From contig CANQOU010000075.1 of NCBI GenBank assembly GCA_947625565.1, forward strand, positions 1-6,213: a DNA stretch of 6,213 nt, written 5' to 3'. This DNA comes from an uncultured Clostridia bacterium (GTDB lineage: Bacteria; Bacillota; Clostridia; TANB77; CAG-508). Both the position numbers and the translations under genes were made by a program. Below the pieces are notes generated by a model. That model was not told where the DNA came from. It did no database searches and saw only the letters and a program-made list of their open reading frames with translations. Shown here one piece after another: positions 5,655 to 6,213 of this stretch. The first letter of the stretch is position 1, and every line of letters begins with the position of its first letter.

Positions 5655-5900
5655 ATGAAAGTTTCTTTTTTAAAATATAAAAATGATACTTCAAGTTATA
5701 AAATCCCAAAAGGGCTTGGTATGGATGTGTTTGAAATTGAAAATCCTGAGCAAGTAGATAATAAAATTGAAGAATTGAAAAACAACAAATATACTACAAT
5801 TTTTATACCAAGTGAACTAGCAAGTTTTTCTGAAAAACTAATTAACAACTATAAATATAGTACTCAATTAAATATTGTAATTACACCAAGTAAAAAATAA
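5655..5900 (+). CDS. Small protein resembling V-type ATPase subunit F, 81 aa
   Basis: The product starts MKVSFLKYKND and ends VITPSKK. Its middle, GLGMDVFEIENPEQVDNKIEEL followed by KYTTIFIPSELASFSEKLINNY, resembles the subunit F pattern: a GxDVF strand, an acidic helix, a buried YxxIFIxxELA strand-helix, and a final strand ending in a PS motif. Subunit F is a small alpha/beta protein at the central stalk of V/A-type ATPases. This copy is shorter than the usual 95-105 residues, lacking the C-terminal helix after the PS motif. No other V-ATPase gene is seen nearby, so it is either a stand-alone relative with a different job or a false resemblance. The ATG at 5655 has TGGAGG (5644-5649) 5 bases before it; the in-frame GTG at 5628 lacks a ribosome binding site and is rejected. 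It lies behind a terminator-bearing leader. Confidence 0.6.
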   Translation: MKVSFLKYKNDTSSYKIPKGLGMDVFEIENPEQVDNKIEELKNNKYTTIFIPSELASFSEKLINNYKYSTQLNIVITPSKK

Positions 5901-5971
5901 AATGCTATGTATAAACTAGAAAATTATGGAAATAATTAAAATAACTACATAATTTTTTAGGAGGTTTATAA

Positions 5972-6213
5972 ATGGAAACAAGTAATCTAAAAAATATGGT
6001 GGTATTAAAAAATGTACCATCAAATATGATTGAAGAAGCGATGATAGTGTTAAAGAAAAATATAAAAATTAAAGAAACAGAACTTCAAAATTGTATTGAA
6101 AATGAAGTAAATAAAAATACAAAAAAAGATATTTCAAAAGAAAAGTCAAAAGACTATATTATAAAAGAAGCAGAAATGATTATTGACCATTATATGACCA
6201 ACATAGAGAATAA
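5972..6213 (+). CDS. Hypothetical protein, N-terminal 80 residues (runs off right edge)
   Basis: An open frame begins at an ATG placed 7 bases after AGGAGG (5959-5964) and remains open to the right edge, giving 80 codons and two spare bases. I do not recognise the family. The product starts METSNLKNMVVLKNVPSNMIEEAMIV, a hydrophobic strand-then-helix stretch. A lysine-rich charged segment follows (about residues 33-62), then a second amphipathic helix DYIIKEAEMIIDHYM. No signal peptide or membrane segment is visible. It follows the F-like gene by 71 bases with no terminator between, so the two are probably cotranscribed. The last three bases of the window read taa, but this is out of frame and is not its stop. 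Confidence 0.75.
   Translation, partial: METSNLKNMVVLKNVPSNMIEEAMIVLKKNIKIKETELQNCIENEVNKNTKKDISKEKSKDYIIKEAEMIIDHYMTNIEN

Overview
The window looks like chromosomal DNA from a low-G+C, spore-forming member of the Clostridia. The reasons are A/T-rich codon use, AGGAGG-type ribosome binding sites, TTGACA/TATAAT-type promoters, a full-length Spo0A, and Firmicutes-type bS18, YnbB-like and HI0933-like proteins. I cannot name a species from the sequence alone.

Left part (1-1125). The window opens in the last 35 codons of rpsR (ribosomal protein bS18), followed by its intrinsic terminator. A second, perfect 14-bp hairpin stands between rpsR and a convergent minus-strand gene of 247 codons that I do not recognise. 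That gene has its own sigma-A-type promoter, a strong Shine-Dalgarno site, and a 9+9 bp palindrome sitting at the predicted transcription start. It looks like a single, probably repressed, accessory gene placed between housekeeping units.

Middle part (1126-4265). A plus-strand operon runs from a promoter at 1072-1100. Its three genes have gaps of 4 and 1 bases: a PLP-dependent methionine gamma-lyase-family (YnbB-like) protein, an HI0933-family flavoprotein, and a YigZ/IMPACT-family protein. The flavoprotein and YigZ genes are translationally tight, which suggests co-regulation, but no shared pathway can be read from the sequence.

spo0A (4378-5196) follows with its own promoter (TTGCAA-17-TATAAT) and a small inverted repeat at the predicted start site. 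Its product has all the hallmarks of the sporulation master regulator: an acidic pocket, a phospho-acceptor Asp, a switch Lys and the Spo0A DNA-binding domain. No spoIVB lies immediately upstream.

Right part (5197-6213). About 460 bases without a conventional gene hold, in order: a three-copy 11-bp repeat, a terminator, a consensus promoter (TTGACA-16-TATAAT), about 120 bases able to fold, and a second intrinsic terminator (GAACCC/GGGTTC plus T7). This is either an independent small RNA or an attenuating leader for the next gene. That gene encodes an 81-residue protein resembling V-type ATPase subunit F. An unrecognised gene then runs off the right edge.

The most interesting parts are the terminated structured RNA with the F-like gene behind it, and the orphan minus-strand gene with its palindromic operator. 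I found no CRISPR array, tRNA, transposase or phage gene.
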